A stretch of DNA of 5,866 nt, from NCBI GenBank assembly GCA_015522865.1, contig WALN01000052.1, positions 1 through 5,866 of the forward strand, written 5' to 3'. The position numbers were made by a program, and so were the translations under genes. Below are positions 1 to 5,866 of this stretch, piece after piece. This DNA comes from Microcaldota archaeon (GTDB taxonomy: Archaea; Micrarchaeota; Micrarchaeia; Norongarragalinales; WALN01). Under the pieces are notes generated by a model. That model saw only the letters and a list, made by a program, of their open reading frames with translations, ran no database searches and had not been told where the DNA came from. The stretch's first letter is position 1. The number at the start of each line of letters is the position of its first letter.

Positions 1-1205
1 ATGTTGAGGCCGAGCTCTCCGTCAGAGTCCCCTTCGTACATTAGCTTGTTCTGAATTGAGAAGAGCATAATATGAGCTGGGACTTTAGCGCCTGCTTCGT
101 CCTTTGTAACAATCTTGACAGAATTCGCGTTTTCCAAAACAACCTCTCCTGTTTCTGGGTCTATGTGCGATTTAATTTTTTCCATTTTCACATGCAGAAC
201 AGTTACCCCCACAACAACTGAGTTGTCAGAAGTTGCTGTCAAATATCCGGAAGCAGATGCCTGGGCGTAAACATTGTCTCCAATTGACAAATTGAGAAAG
301 TCAATTGTTCCATCAACTGCATGCTTTTGCTCTATTAGTTCTGTTGAGAACGCTTTGTAGAGAGAAACATCAGCAGGCACCTTATTTCCATCCTCGTCCT
401 CGCAAATAACAACAACTCTATTTCCCTCTTTGCCAGCTGCATAGCTTATATTCTCTCCGCCAGCTTCGCTATATGCAGAAGCGATTGGCTCAAGAGTTAC
501 CTCAACCGTTCCCTCAGTTGTCGCAACTCCGGAGAGAAACTTCTGTTTATAATTATCTGCAATCACTCTCAATGATGCAACGCCATGCCTTGAAATTTCA
601 AAATCCGCCTCTCCATTTGCGTCTGTTGTTTTCTCTTCGCTGTTGCTGAACAATATGAATGTTATCCTCGCTCCAGCTATTGGCGAGCCATCAGAAGATT
701 TTACAACAACGCTAAGCAAGTTAGTGCCGCCTGTTACTGCGGCAGCTCCAGTAATGCCAGAGGGGATCTCCTCTCCTGGCTTCAATTGCAGATAGATTTT
801 TTTCTTTTTTGCGATATTCACAAAGAATGTTCTCTTTCCAACGCCTTTCTTTTCAACAACCATCTGCAGTTTGCCAGAGGGAAGCGATGAAAACAAAGCT
901 TCTCCTTTTGAATTTGTAACCCCTTCTGCAACGACTTCTCCGTCCTTCATCACCACAACTTTTGCGCCCGCCAATTTCTCATTGCCTGCAAAAACAATGG
1001 TCTTGAAATTCTGCGTGGCGGGGGCGGAAAGCGCAAAATAAACTGCGCCTATTATAATAAGCAGAAGAACAACAGCAAGTGGGAAGGAGGGGACACCGTG
1101 CGATTCTATCGGTTTCACCCAAAAATCATAAACAGGTATTTTGTGGTCCTGAAGCCAATTCATTATAGAGTAGTATTTGTCTTCAAGCGATGAATAGATG
1201 CCCAT
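1..1205 (-). CDS. Membrane-anchored protein with Ig-like / carboxypeptidase-regulatory-like repeats (C-terminus cut by window edge)
   Basis: An open frame of 401 codons runs from ATG at 1205-1203 to the left edge, so the protein is incomplete. An in-frame TAA at 1226-1224, with no start codon in between, fixes the start. Residues 1-40 are polar and aromatic (MGIYSSLEDKYYSIMNWLQD..) and probably cytoplasmic. Residues 41-60 (FPLAVVLLLIIIGAVYFALS) form one membrane segment, and the rest should lie outside. The exterior reads as successive beta-sandwich modules at about 67-142, 163-240, 262-340 and 360 onward. Each carries the signature of carboxypeptidase-regulatory-like or bacterial-Ig-like domains: a G-x-P-[IV]-x-G-A or N/K-V-P-A start, then a D-x-x-G turn (TNSKGEA, TDANGEA). 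Module family is judged by eye. A structural, adhesive or envelope-scaffold role is inferred; no catalytic motif is visible. It follows the beta-helix surface gene on the same strand and has its own TATA box. Confidence 0.8.
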   Translation of the reverse strand, partial: MGIYSSLEDKYYSIMNWLQDHKIPVYDFWVKPIESHGVPSFPLAVVLLLIIIGAVYFALSAPATQNFKTIVFAGNEKLAGAKVVVMKDGEVVAEGVTNSKGEALFSSLPSGKLQMVVEKKGVGKRTFFVNIAKKKKIYLQLKPGEEIPSGITGAAAVTGGTNLLSVVVKSSDGSPIAGARITFILFSNSEEKTTDANGEADFEISRHGVASLRVIADNYKQKFLSGVATTEGTVEVTLEPIASAYSEAGGENISYAAGKEGNRVVVICEDEDGNKVPADVSLYKAFSTELIEQKHAVDGTIDFLNLSIGDNVYAQASASGYLTATSDNSVVVGVTVLHVKMEKIKSHIDPETGEVVLENANSVKIVTKDEAGAKVPAHIMLFSIQNKLMYEGDSDGELGLN

Positions 1206-1224
1206 AAAAGAAAAAGGAAATACT

Positions 1225-1232
1225 TATTTAAA
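1225..1232 (-). promoter_or_regulatory. TATA box for the Ig-like membrane protein gene
   Basis: The minus strand reads TTTAAATA, a textbook archaeal TATA element, centred about 24 bases before the ATG at 1205. Archaeal TATA boxes sit about 26 bases before transcription starts, so the transcript would begin at or next to the start codon. The stretch between box and ATG is pyrimidine-rich (TTTCCTTTTTCTTTT) with no Shine-Dalgarno sequence, which fits a leaderless message. The box also means this gene need not depend on read-through from the beta-helix gene upstream. Confidence 0.55.
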
Positions 1233-1256
1233 TAAATTAAGTAGCTATGGGTTGAT

Positions 1257-1284
1257 AGTGCAGTAAGGCTTAGGTCCAATTTTG
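1257..1284. repeat. Diverged downstream copy of the beta-helix gene's 3' end
   Basis: These 28 bases match 1301-1329 at about 25 of 28 aligned positions plus one single-base gap (AGTGC-AGTAAGGCTTAGGT versus AGTGCAAGTAAGGTTTAGGT). Read on the minus strand in the frame of the beta-helix gene, beyond its TAA, it encodes KLDLSLTA, which resembles the NLDLNLTC just before the stop. It is therefore either a short tandem duplication of the gene's end or a remnant of a formerly longer C-terminus. Confidence 0.6.
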
Positions 1285-1297
1285 CCAGTTTTTGTTG

Positions 1298-3136
1298 TTA
1301 AGTGCAAGTAAGGTTTAGGTCTAAGTTTGTGGTGACGTTGTGTTTTGTGGAGGTGGTGCCCGCGCAGCTGCCTCCGCTTACATTAAAAGTATGGGGAGTG
1401 AAGTTGTAAACTCCTCCGCTTGTCTGGTTGTATTCAGTTATTACTGCGACTGGCAGAGACCCGCCAGAACTCGTTTCATTATACACTAAATTACTGTCAT
1501 TATCAAAAATCTCTACTGTTGAGCCAGACGGTGCGGTCATATGTACATACCATTTAGTCCACAAAACATCTGAAGAGGAGTGGAAGAAAACAGAAGATTT
1601 GTTGAACGAAACATTTATTAAATAGCCATGGGAAGTAGAGCTGTCTCCATAGACGTATACATCGCTGCTTGAATTAACAACTGTAGAGTTATATACAAAC
1701 GAACCATTTTCTGGGCTGTTGTAAAATACTATACCTGCGGTTCCAGAAGTATTTACCCGAAAATTATTTGTGGTACTATTATAGGTATCACATGCATAGC
1801 CTATGTCGTTTTTTTCAGAGTATATGTTATCCAAGCTATTATTACTTCCCTGCAACCACGCGCCGCACATGTCAGAGCCGTTTGCAAACTCAGTAGAAAT
1901 AAAATTTCCGTTAGAAGCATAGTCGTTGTTTCCAATTATCTTCAAGCCACAAATGCTGTCAGCAGAGTGATTATATGTCGCGTTGTTATTGGTGATGGTG
2001 TTGTAATCCCCCTCAACGTGAATCTGGTCGTCATGATTGAAGTATAAAACATTGTTAGAAATGATGTTGTAATCCGAGCTAGTTAAATATACTCCATCGC
2101 CTCCGTTATTGAGCACATTGTTGTTGTTAAATGTGTTGTTTGAAGAAGAGTCGAGAGCGACGCCACTTTGTGAGTTGTTGTTAGCAGTATTGGAAGTTAA
2201 ACTGTTGTACCGCGAGTTCTCTAAATATATACCATTATTTCCGTTGTCGAATATATTATTGTTACTTAAAGTGTTCTTTGAGGTGTAATAATAGTCAGGA
2301 GCGCTACATGAAGAAAAATAATATGTATTGCCGGGCATCAGCTGATTGTTAGATGGAACCGCTGGCAAAGAAAGCGTCTCTGAATTTAGAAGGACACCAT
2401 CGTCAGAAGCATTACGGATTGTATTGTATGAGAAAGTATTGCTTGAGTTTACGTAATACTTATGCCCAGCAGTAGAGCATACAGACGAGTAGGCGACTGC
2501 TATGCCTTTCTTGCTATTTAAAATAGTGTTGTGAGTAAAAATATTGTTCTGGGAATAGGGAGATGAAAGATAAATCGCCCAGCTGTCAGAACTTCCGTTT
2601 AATGTGTTGTATTTGATGGTGTTTCTGTTAGAATTTTCAAATGCTACACCAGATTTCTGCGGAGCGATAACATTAGCACTTGAAACGGTGCTGGAATTTA
2701 CATCGCTAAAATGGACCGCAACAGTAGTTTGGTTAATTTTGCAGTTTCTTATATTCAATTGATAGACATCTTTGGCGCATATGCCCTGAGCACTGCCCTC
2801 CCCATTTATCTCATGGTTGTCACAATCCAAAACTGTATTGTTACCATAAATACCAATGCAGCAGCCAGAATCGCAGCTTATATCCGAAGAAAGTTTGTAG
2901 TGTTTATTGTTCTCGGTGATATTTGTTGGGCTAGAAATAAAAATCCAGTAGCCGTAGGGAGCGACAGAAACATTCTTTGTGCTCACAACATTTTCCAAAA
3001 CAGAAGTTGTTTGATTTAATTGGGTATTTGCAGAGCCGAGTATTGTGCTTCTCATAATAATTAGAGAAAGCACGACAACGAGCATGACGCCTCCTAAGAG
3101 AAGGATGTACTCAAAACTGCCTTGAGATTTTCTCAT
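1298..3136 (-). CDS. Class III signal peptide (pilin-like) protein with right-handed parallel beta-helix
   Basis: A 612-residue secreted surface protein. Residues 1-10 are MRKSQGSFEY, followed by a hydrophobic stretch at 11-28. This is the archaeal class III / type IV pilin-like signal: cleavage is expected before Q5, which puts E9 at mature position +5, as in pilins. From about residue 60 to 525 there are short Asn-rich beta-helix (PbH1/NosD-like) repeats, such as NNGIYLENSRYNSLTSNTAN and NGGDGVYLTSSDYNIISNN. The helix opens with a Cys-rich cap (SCDSGCC, DCDNHEINGEG; C88, C92, C93, C105, C120, C132). Residues 530-612 look like a separate beta-rich tail. By hand count about 29 N-x-S/T sequons are present, so heavy N-glycosylation is plausible. 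Beta-helices of this type bind or cleave polysaccharides or act as adhesins; no catalytic triad is evident, so the function is open. The frame stays open upstream to 3373, but that part lies antisense to argS and lacks secretory sense. The ATG at 3136 is chosen because the signal motif starts there and a TATA box sits about 25 bases upstream. Confidence 0.85.
   Translation of the reverse strand: MRKSQGSFEYILLLGGVMLVVVLSLIIMRSTILGSANTQLNQTTSVLENVVSTKNVSVAPYGYWIFISSPTNITENNKHYKLSSDISCDSGCCIGIYGNNTVLDCDNHEINGEGSAQGICAKDVYQLNIRNCKINQTTVAVHFSDVNSSTVSSANVIAPQKSGVAFENSNRNTIKYNTLNGSSDSWAIYLSSPYSQNNIFTHNTILNSKKGIAVAYSSVCSTAGHKYYVNSSNTFSYNTIRNASDDGVLLNSETLSLPAVPSNNQLMPGNTYYFSSCSAPDYYYTSKNTLSNNNIFDNGNNGIYLENSRYNSLTSNTANNNSQSGVALDSSSNNTFNNNNVLNNGGDGVYLTSSDYNIISNNVLYFNHDDQIHVEGDYNTITNNNATYNHSADSICGLKIIGNNDYASNGNFISTEFANGSDMCGAWLQGSNNSLDNIYSEKNDIGYACDTYNSTTNNFRVNTSGTAGIVFYNSPENGSFVYNSTVVNSSSDVYVYGDSSTSHGYLINVSFNKSSVFFHSSSDVLWTKWYVHMTAPSGSTVEIFDNDSNLVYNETSSGGSLPVAVITEYNQTSGGVYNFTPHTFNVSGGSCAGTTSTKHNVTTNLDLNLTCT
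1301..1329. repeat. In-gene copy of the 28-29 base direct repeat
   Basis: This copy forms the last codons of the beta-helix gene (encoding NLDLNLTCT before the TAA at 1300-1298). It pairs with the copy at 1257-1284, offset by 44-45 bases, with three substitutions and one inserted A. Confidence 0.6.
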
Positions 3137-3156
3137 AAGGAAATAATTAAATGCTG

Positions 3157-3164
3157 ATTTAAAA
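3157..3164 (-). promoter_or_regulatory. TATA box for the beta-helix surface protein gene
   Basis: The minus strand reads TTTTAAAT (inside TTTTTTAAAT), centred about 25 bases before the ATG at 3136. The sequence between them (CAGCATTTAATTATTTCCTT) has no Shine-Dalgarno motif, so a leaderless transcript is likely. This position supports the internal ATG at 3136 over any start further upstream. Confidence 0.5.
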
Positions 3165-3185
3165 AAGTATTCAAAAAACAAAAAG

Positions 3186-3193
3186 AAATTAAA
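3186..3193 (+). promoter_or_regulatory. Candidate weak TATA element for the argS cluster
   Basis: AAATTAAA is centred about 26 bases before the argS ATG at 3216. The spacing suits archaeal leaderless transcription, but the sequence departs from the TTTAWATA consensus and lies in A-rich DNA where chance matches are common. No Shine-Dalgarno sequence precedes the ATG. TTTAAAAA at 3158-3165 is a rival that would leave a leader of roughly 25-30 bases. Confidence 0.3.
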
Positions 3194-3215
3194 GCCCCCA
3201 AATATTAGTAGAAAT

Positions 3216-4790
3216 ATGCGGATAGAAGTAGACGAAAAAATAAAAATAAACGAGGACAGGAGATTCGGAGAGCTGAGCATCCCCTGTTTTGGCAAAAGTG
3301 AAGAAGAGATTGGGAAAATTAAGGAGGAAATAAAGCTTGGGAAAAATATGGATAAAATAGAGCTGAAAAACAACTATTTGAACATCTACCTTTCTGATGA
3401 GTTCTACAAAAATTTCTTAAAAGCTCCTTTGCCAGCATTTCCCAAAAACAACAAAACAGCAGTAATCGACTATTCATGCCCAAATGTTGGGAAGCCTTTG
3501 CATGTGGGCCATCTGCGCTCAACTATCTATGGCGACTCAATAAAAAAACTGCTGAATTACGTTGGCTACAAAACAATTGGGTTCAACTATTTGGGGGATG
3601 CTGGGAAGCAGGTCGCCCTTTTATTGCTGGCAATAAGGAAATACGGAGAAGTAAAAAATGAAAACGAAATGTTGGAGAGATATGTGAAAATAAATGAGGA
3701 GCTTAAGGAAAACCAAAAACTCGAGGCGGAAGTGAGAGAAATTGTTGAAAAAATCGAGAAAGGCGATGAGAGAACACTGAAAGAGGTGGAAAAAATAAGA
3801 AATTTAAGCTATGGAACATTTGAAAGAGTTTATAAAAAATTGGGAGTAGAATTTGATGAAATAATGGGAGAATCGCAGATGATATTAAAGGCTAAAAAAA
3901 TGGTTGTGGAAGTATTGGAAAAAGGAATAGCAAAAAAGGGAGGAGAAGGGGAGATATTCATAGAGCTTGAAAAATATGGGCTGCCGAACACAATTTTAAT
4001 GAGGTCAAATGGAACCACCCTTTATTTGACGAGAGATTTGGCGCTTGCAGAATACAAATGGGAAAAATATAAATTTGACCTGAATTTTTACGCAACAGCA
4101 TCCGCACAAAATTTACATTTCAAGCAGCTGTTCAAAATTCTCGAGCTGCTTGGAAAAGAATACTCCAAAAAGTGCGCACATGTTGGATTTGGGCTGGTCG
4201 GGCTCGAGTCAGGAAAGCTCTCGACAAGGGAGGGGAGAGTTGTTCTGCTTGAGGAAACTCTGAAGAAGGCAGTAGAGAGCGCAAGAGAGGAGATCAAAAT
4301 AAAAGGGTATTCTGAGGAGGAAAAAAATAAAATCGCAGAAGCAGTGGGAATCGGAGCGATTAAATTTTGGCTTTTAAAAGTTTCTCCTGAAAAAAATGTT
4401 ATTTTCAATTTCAAAAAAATGGTGTCCTTCGAAGGAGATACTTCTGCATACCTGCAGTACACTTTAGTGAGAGCAAACAGCATACTGAGAAAAGCGACTG
4501 AGGAGATGGAAGGCAAGTTCGAGTTTAATGAGGAGGAGAAAAATCTCTTGTGGAAAAATTATTTGTTTGAAAAAATTGTGAAAGAAGCGGCAGAGAAATT
4601 TAAGCCCCACCTGCTGGCAAATTATCTCTTGAAGCTCTCGGCAGCTTTTAGCATATTTTACGAGAACAACCCAGTTCTGAAAGCAGAAAAAGCAGAAAGA
4701 AAAAAAAGGATTGCTATTGTAAAGAAGACAAGGGACACTCTAAAAGCCGGCCTGGAGCTGCTGGGAGTCCCAATACTCGAGAAAATGTGA
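3216..4790 (+). CDS. argS: Arginyl-tRNA synthetase (class I)
   Basis: Charges tRNA-Arg with arginine using ATP, in the cytoplasm. The 524 residues show a reduced N-terminal Add-1-like domain (about 1-75, containing FGELSIPCF). The class I Rossmann catalytic core follows, with the ArgRS signature DYSCPNVGKPLHVGHLRST at 85-103 (HIGH as HVGH, 96-99). Next come the GFNYLGDAGKQV region (122-133) and the TLYLTRDLALAEY strand (268-280). The KMSKS loop appears as KLSTREG (334-340), and the DALR anticodon-binding domain runs from DTSAYLQYTLVRANSILRKA (408-427) to the typical ArgRS end LGVPILEKM. ArgRS proteins are usually about 550-580 residues, so this one is compact, mostly at the N-terminus. The lysine K93 just before HIGH is the residue thought in many ArgRSs to stand in for the missing second KMSKS lysine. 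The ATG at 3216 is the first start codon after an in-frame TAA at 3144-3146. It overlaps the next gene by four bases and diverges from the surface genes. Confidence 0.96.
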   Translation: MRIEVDEKIKINEDRRFGELSIPCFGKSEEEIGKIKEEIKLGKNMDKIELKNNYLNIYLSDEFYKNFLKAPLPAFPKNNKTAVIDYSCPNVGKPLHVGHLRSTIYGDSIKKLLNYVGYKTIGFNYLGDAGKQVALLLLAIRKYGEVKNENEMLERYVKINEELKENQKLEAEVREIVEKIEKGDERTLKEVEKIRNLSYGTFERVYKKLGVEFDEIMGESQMILKAKKMVVEVLEKGIAKKGGEGEIFIELEKYGLPNTILMRSNGTTLYLTRDLALAEYKWEKYKFDLNFYATASAQNLHFKQLFKILELLGKEYSKKCAHVGFGLVGLESGKLSTREGRVVLLEETLKKAVESAREEIKIKGYSEEEKNKIAEAVGIGAIKFWLLKVSPEKNVIFNFKKMVSFEGDTSAYLQYTLVRANSILRKATEEMEGKFEFNEEEKNLLWKNYLFEKIVKEAAEKFKPHLLANYLLKLSAAFSIFYENNPVLKAEKAERKKRIAIVKKTRDTLKAGLELLGVPILEKM

Positions 4791-5695
4791 AGCTTATGAA
4801 TAAGTATGATTTGGTTACAGTTGGTCACATCCTTTTGGATGTTAGAGTATATGTGGATGAATTTCCCGAAGTTGACAAATCAGCAATTGTAAAAATAATT
4901 GAAAGCTCTGTTGGAGGGTGCGGCGCAAATGTCGCAGTTGATGCGCAAAGGCTAGGTCTGAAAACAGCGATGATTGGGAATATAGGCAGAGATGAAAAAG
5001 GCGAATGGATATTAAAGAGATTGAAAAAAGAGAAAATAGAGACAAAAGGCATCAACAAAGTGGGCAAAAAAACCGGCACATCTATTATTTCAATTAATAA
5101 AAAAGGGGAAGTGAAAATTGAGGAGTTTTTAGGCGCAAATGAGCCGCTCAAAAAAATAAATAAAAAACTTATAGAAAACTCAAATTGGCTTCAAATGAGC
5201 AGCACCACTCCAAGCGCATTGGAGGAGGCGAGCAAGATCGCAAAGGAAAATGGAAAATGGGTTTCATTTGACCCCGGCAGAAGCCTGTCGCAGTTGGGCA
5301 TGAGAAAGCTTGACAAAATTTTGAGAAATACCTGCTTCTTAATTTTGAACAGAAAAGAAGTGAGAGCAATAGCAAAGACCAAGAGCTATGAGGAGGGGGC
5401 GAAAAAATTGGTAGAAAAGTATGGGTTCGTGGTAGTTGTAAAAGCCTCAAAAGACCCGACGCACATATTCACAGGGAGCAAGGAGAGTAAAGTGAAAACG
5501 TTCAAAGTAAGAGCGGTTGATTTCATAGGAGCCGGGGACGCATTTGATGCTGGTTTCATTTATTCAATAATGAAAGGAAAAAAAATAGAAGATGCTGTAA
5601 AATTTGCAAATGCCGTTGGTGCAGTTAAAGTTACGAGAAGGGGGGCGGATTCAATTACTCCAAAAAAAGAAATCAATGCTCTTTTGAAGCATTAA
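4787..5695 (+). CDS. PfkB-family (ribokinase-like) sugar or nucleoside kinase
   Basis: Transfers phosphate from ATP to a sugar, nucleoside or related alcohol; the exact substrate cannot be read from the sequence. In the 302-residue product the N-terminal strand is YDLVTVGHILLDVRVYVDEF. The substrate-side di-glycine signature is SVGGCGANVAVDAQRLG (41-57), the NxxE motif is NRKE (N188, E191), and the ATP anion-hole and catalytic motif is DFIGAGDAFDAGF (245-257, catalytic base D251). The family's usual ending VTRRGADSITPKKEI is present, and the length is normal. The Leu-Gly-x-x-Gly loop normally found near 219-225 reads VKASKDPTHIF and lacks the glycines. Two starts are possible: GTG at 4787, whose GTGA overlap with the argS stop suggests translational coupling, or ATG at 4796 (299 residues, five bases after argS). 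The latter fits the usual family N-terminus slightly better. The transaldolase gene lies 38 bases downstream, which suggests a pentose or phosphorylated-sugar substrate. Confidence 0.9.
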   Translation: MKLMNKYDLVTVGHILLDVRVYVDEFPEVDKSAIVKIIESSVGGCGANVAVDAQRLGLKTAMIGNIGRDEKGEWILKRLKKEKIETKGINKVGKKTGTSIISINKKGEVKIEEFLGANEPLKKINKKLIENSNWLQMSSTTPSALEEASKIAKENGKWVSFDPGRSLSQLGMRKLDKILRNTCFLILNRKEVRAIAKTKSYEEGAKKLVEKYGFVVVVKASKDPTHIFTGSKESKVKTFKVRAVDFIGAGDAFDAGFIYSIMKGKKIEDAVKFANAVGAVKVTRRGADSITPKKEINALLKH

Positions 5696-5696
5696 A

Positions 5697-5704
5697 TTTA
5701 AATT
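5697..5704 (+). promoter_or_regulatory. Possible TATA element before the transaldolase gene
   Basis: TTTAAATT starts two bases after the kinase stop codon and is centred about 33 bases before the ATG at 5734. Transcription from it would begin near 5726-5727, leaving a leader of only about 7-8 bases. This could give the transaldolase extra transcription beyond read-through from the argS cluster. The short AT-rich gap makes a chance match quite possible. Confidence 0.3.
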
Positions 5705-5724
5705 GCGATTGAATAAAATAAATG

Positions 5725-5729
5725 GGGAG
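5725..5729 (+). promoter_or_regulatory. Shine-Dalgarno site deciding the transaldolase start
   Basis: GGGAG lies four bases before the ATG at 5734-5736 and overlaps the alternative ATG at 5722-5724. It favours the second ATG, which also gives the canonical protein start MKFFLDTAN rather than MGRKMKFF. Confidence 0.5.
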
Positions 5730-5733
5730 AAAA

Positions 5734-5866
5734 ATGAAATTCTTTTTGGATACTGCAAATATAGACGAAATAAAAAAAGGCGTTGAATGGGGCATTGTCG
5801 ATGGAGTAACAACAAATCCCACGCTTGTTGCGAGAGAGGGCAGAGAAATGGAAGAAGTCATAAGGG
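5734..5866 (+). CDS. tal: Transaldolase, short TalC/fructose-6-phosphate-aldolase type (3' end beyond window)
   Basis: The 44 visible codons match the start of the small (about 215-residue) class I aldolase group. MKFFLDTANIDEI (1-13) carries D6, and GIVDGVTTNPTLVAREG (20-36) carries N28 in the TTNP motif; both are active-site positions in this family. The Schiff-base lysine expected near residue 85, and the residue near 59 used to tell transaldolase from fructose-6-phosphate aldolase, both lie outside the window. The choice between the two activities is therefore open; transaldolase of the non-oxidative pentose phosphate route is the default. It follows the PfkB-type kinase after 38 bases on the same strand and is probably in the same transcription unit. 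An in-frame ATG at 5722 would add MGRK, but the ribosome-binding site favours 5734. Confidence 0.92.
   Translation, partial: MKFFLDTANIDEIKKGVEWGIVDGVTTNPTLVAREGREMEEVIR

Noticed and set aside
1428..1625. 65-codon plus-strand open frame opposite the beta-helix gene's end
   Set aside because: No recognisable motif or start signal, and it lies fully inside the opposite-strand coding sequence.
1980..2320. Repeated GTTGTT/ATTGTT-rich stretch that might suggest a DNA repeat array or CRISPR
   Set aside because: The pattern comes from Asn codons (AAC/AAT on the minus strand) in the beta-helix coils. There are no identical repeats with unique spacers.
2711..3019. 102-codon plus-strand open frame inside the beta-helix gene
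   Set aside because: Antisense to clear signal and beta-helix coding sequence, with no promoter or ribosome-binding site. Its hydrophobic look comes from the reverse of Asn- and Thr-rich codons.
3137..3215. Possible small RNA or tRNA in the divergent intergenic region
   Set aside because: Only 79 bases, AT-rich, without a stable stem or tRNA features; promoter elements explain it.
4088..4516. 142-codon open frame on the minus strand inside argS
   Set aside because: Antisense shadow of a well-supported synthetase. The translation is Ser/Phe-rich low complexity with no family signature, as expected from the reverse of Lys/Glu-rich codons.
5673..5861. 62-codon minus-strand open frame across the kinase-transaldolase junction
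   Set aside because: It overlaps the unmistakable transaldolase N-terminus and is an antisense shadow.

Overview
The window most likely comes from an archaeon. The 612-residue surface protein begins with an archaeal class III (type IV pilin-like) signal peptide. Two minus-strand genes have TTTAAATA-like TATA boxes about 24-25 bases before the ATG, as expected for archaeal leaderless transcripts. The arginyl-tRNA synthetase is short, and a short-type transaldolase is present. The small, AT-rich, tightly packed layout would suit a DPANN-type or uncultivated euryarchaeal lineage, but that placement is inference. TGA and TAA are used as ordinary stops.

The left half (1-3136) is on the minus strand and looks like a cell-surface locus. 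Read in the direction of transcription, it starts with a pilin-signal/parallel-beta-helix protein (3136 to 1298). After a 92-base gap comes a membrane-anchored protein with a string of Ig-like/carboxypeptidase-regulatory-like domains (1205 to beyond position 1, C-terminus missing). The gap holds a promoter for the second gene and a diverged copy of the 3' end of the first.

The right half (3216-5866) is on the plus strand and looks like a housekeeping cluster: argS, a PfkB-family sugar or nucleoside kinase that overlaps argS by four bases, and the first 44 codons of a transaldolase. The kinase and transaldolase suggest phosphorylated-sugar or pentose metabolism; their link to argS is probably only co-transcription.

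The two halves diverge from a 79-base intergenic region (3137-3215) with a clear TATA box for the surface genes and a weaker one for argS. No RNA gene, CRISPR array, insertion sequence or phage element was seen. The most unusual item is the large Asn-rich, sequon-rich beta-helix carried on a pilin-type N-terminus, encoded next to a second, differently anchored surface protein. I see no defence system or other clearly novel multi-gene system.
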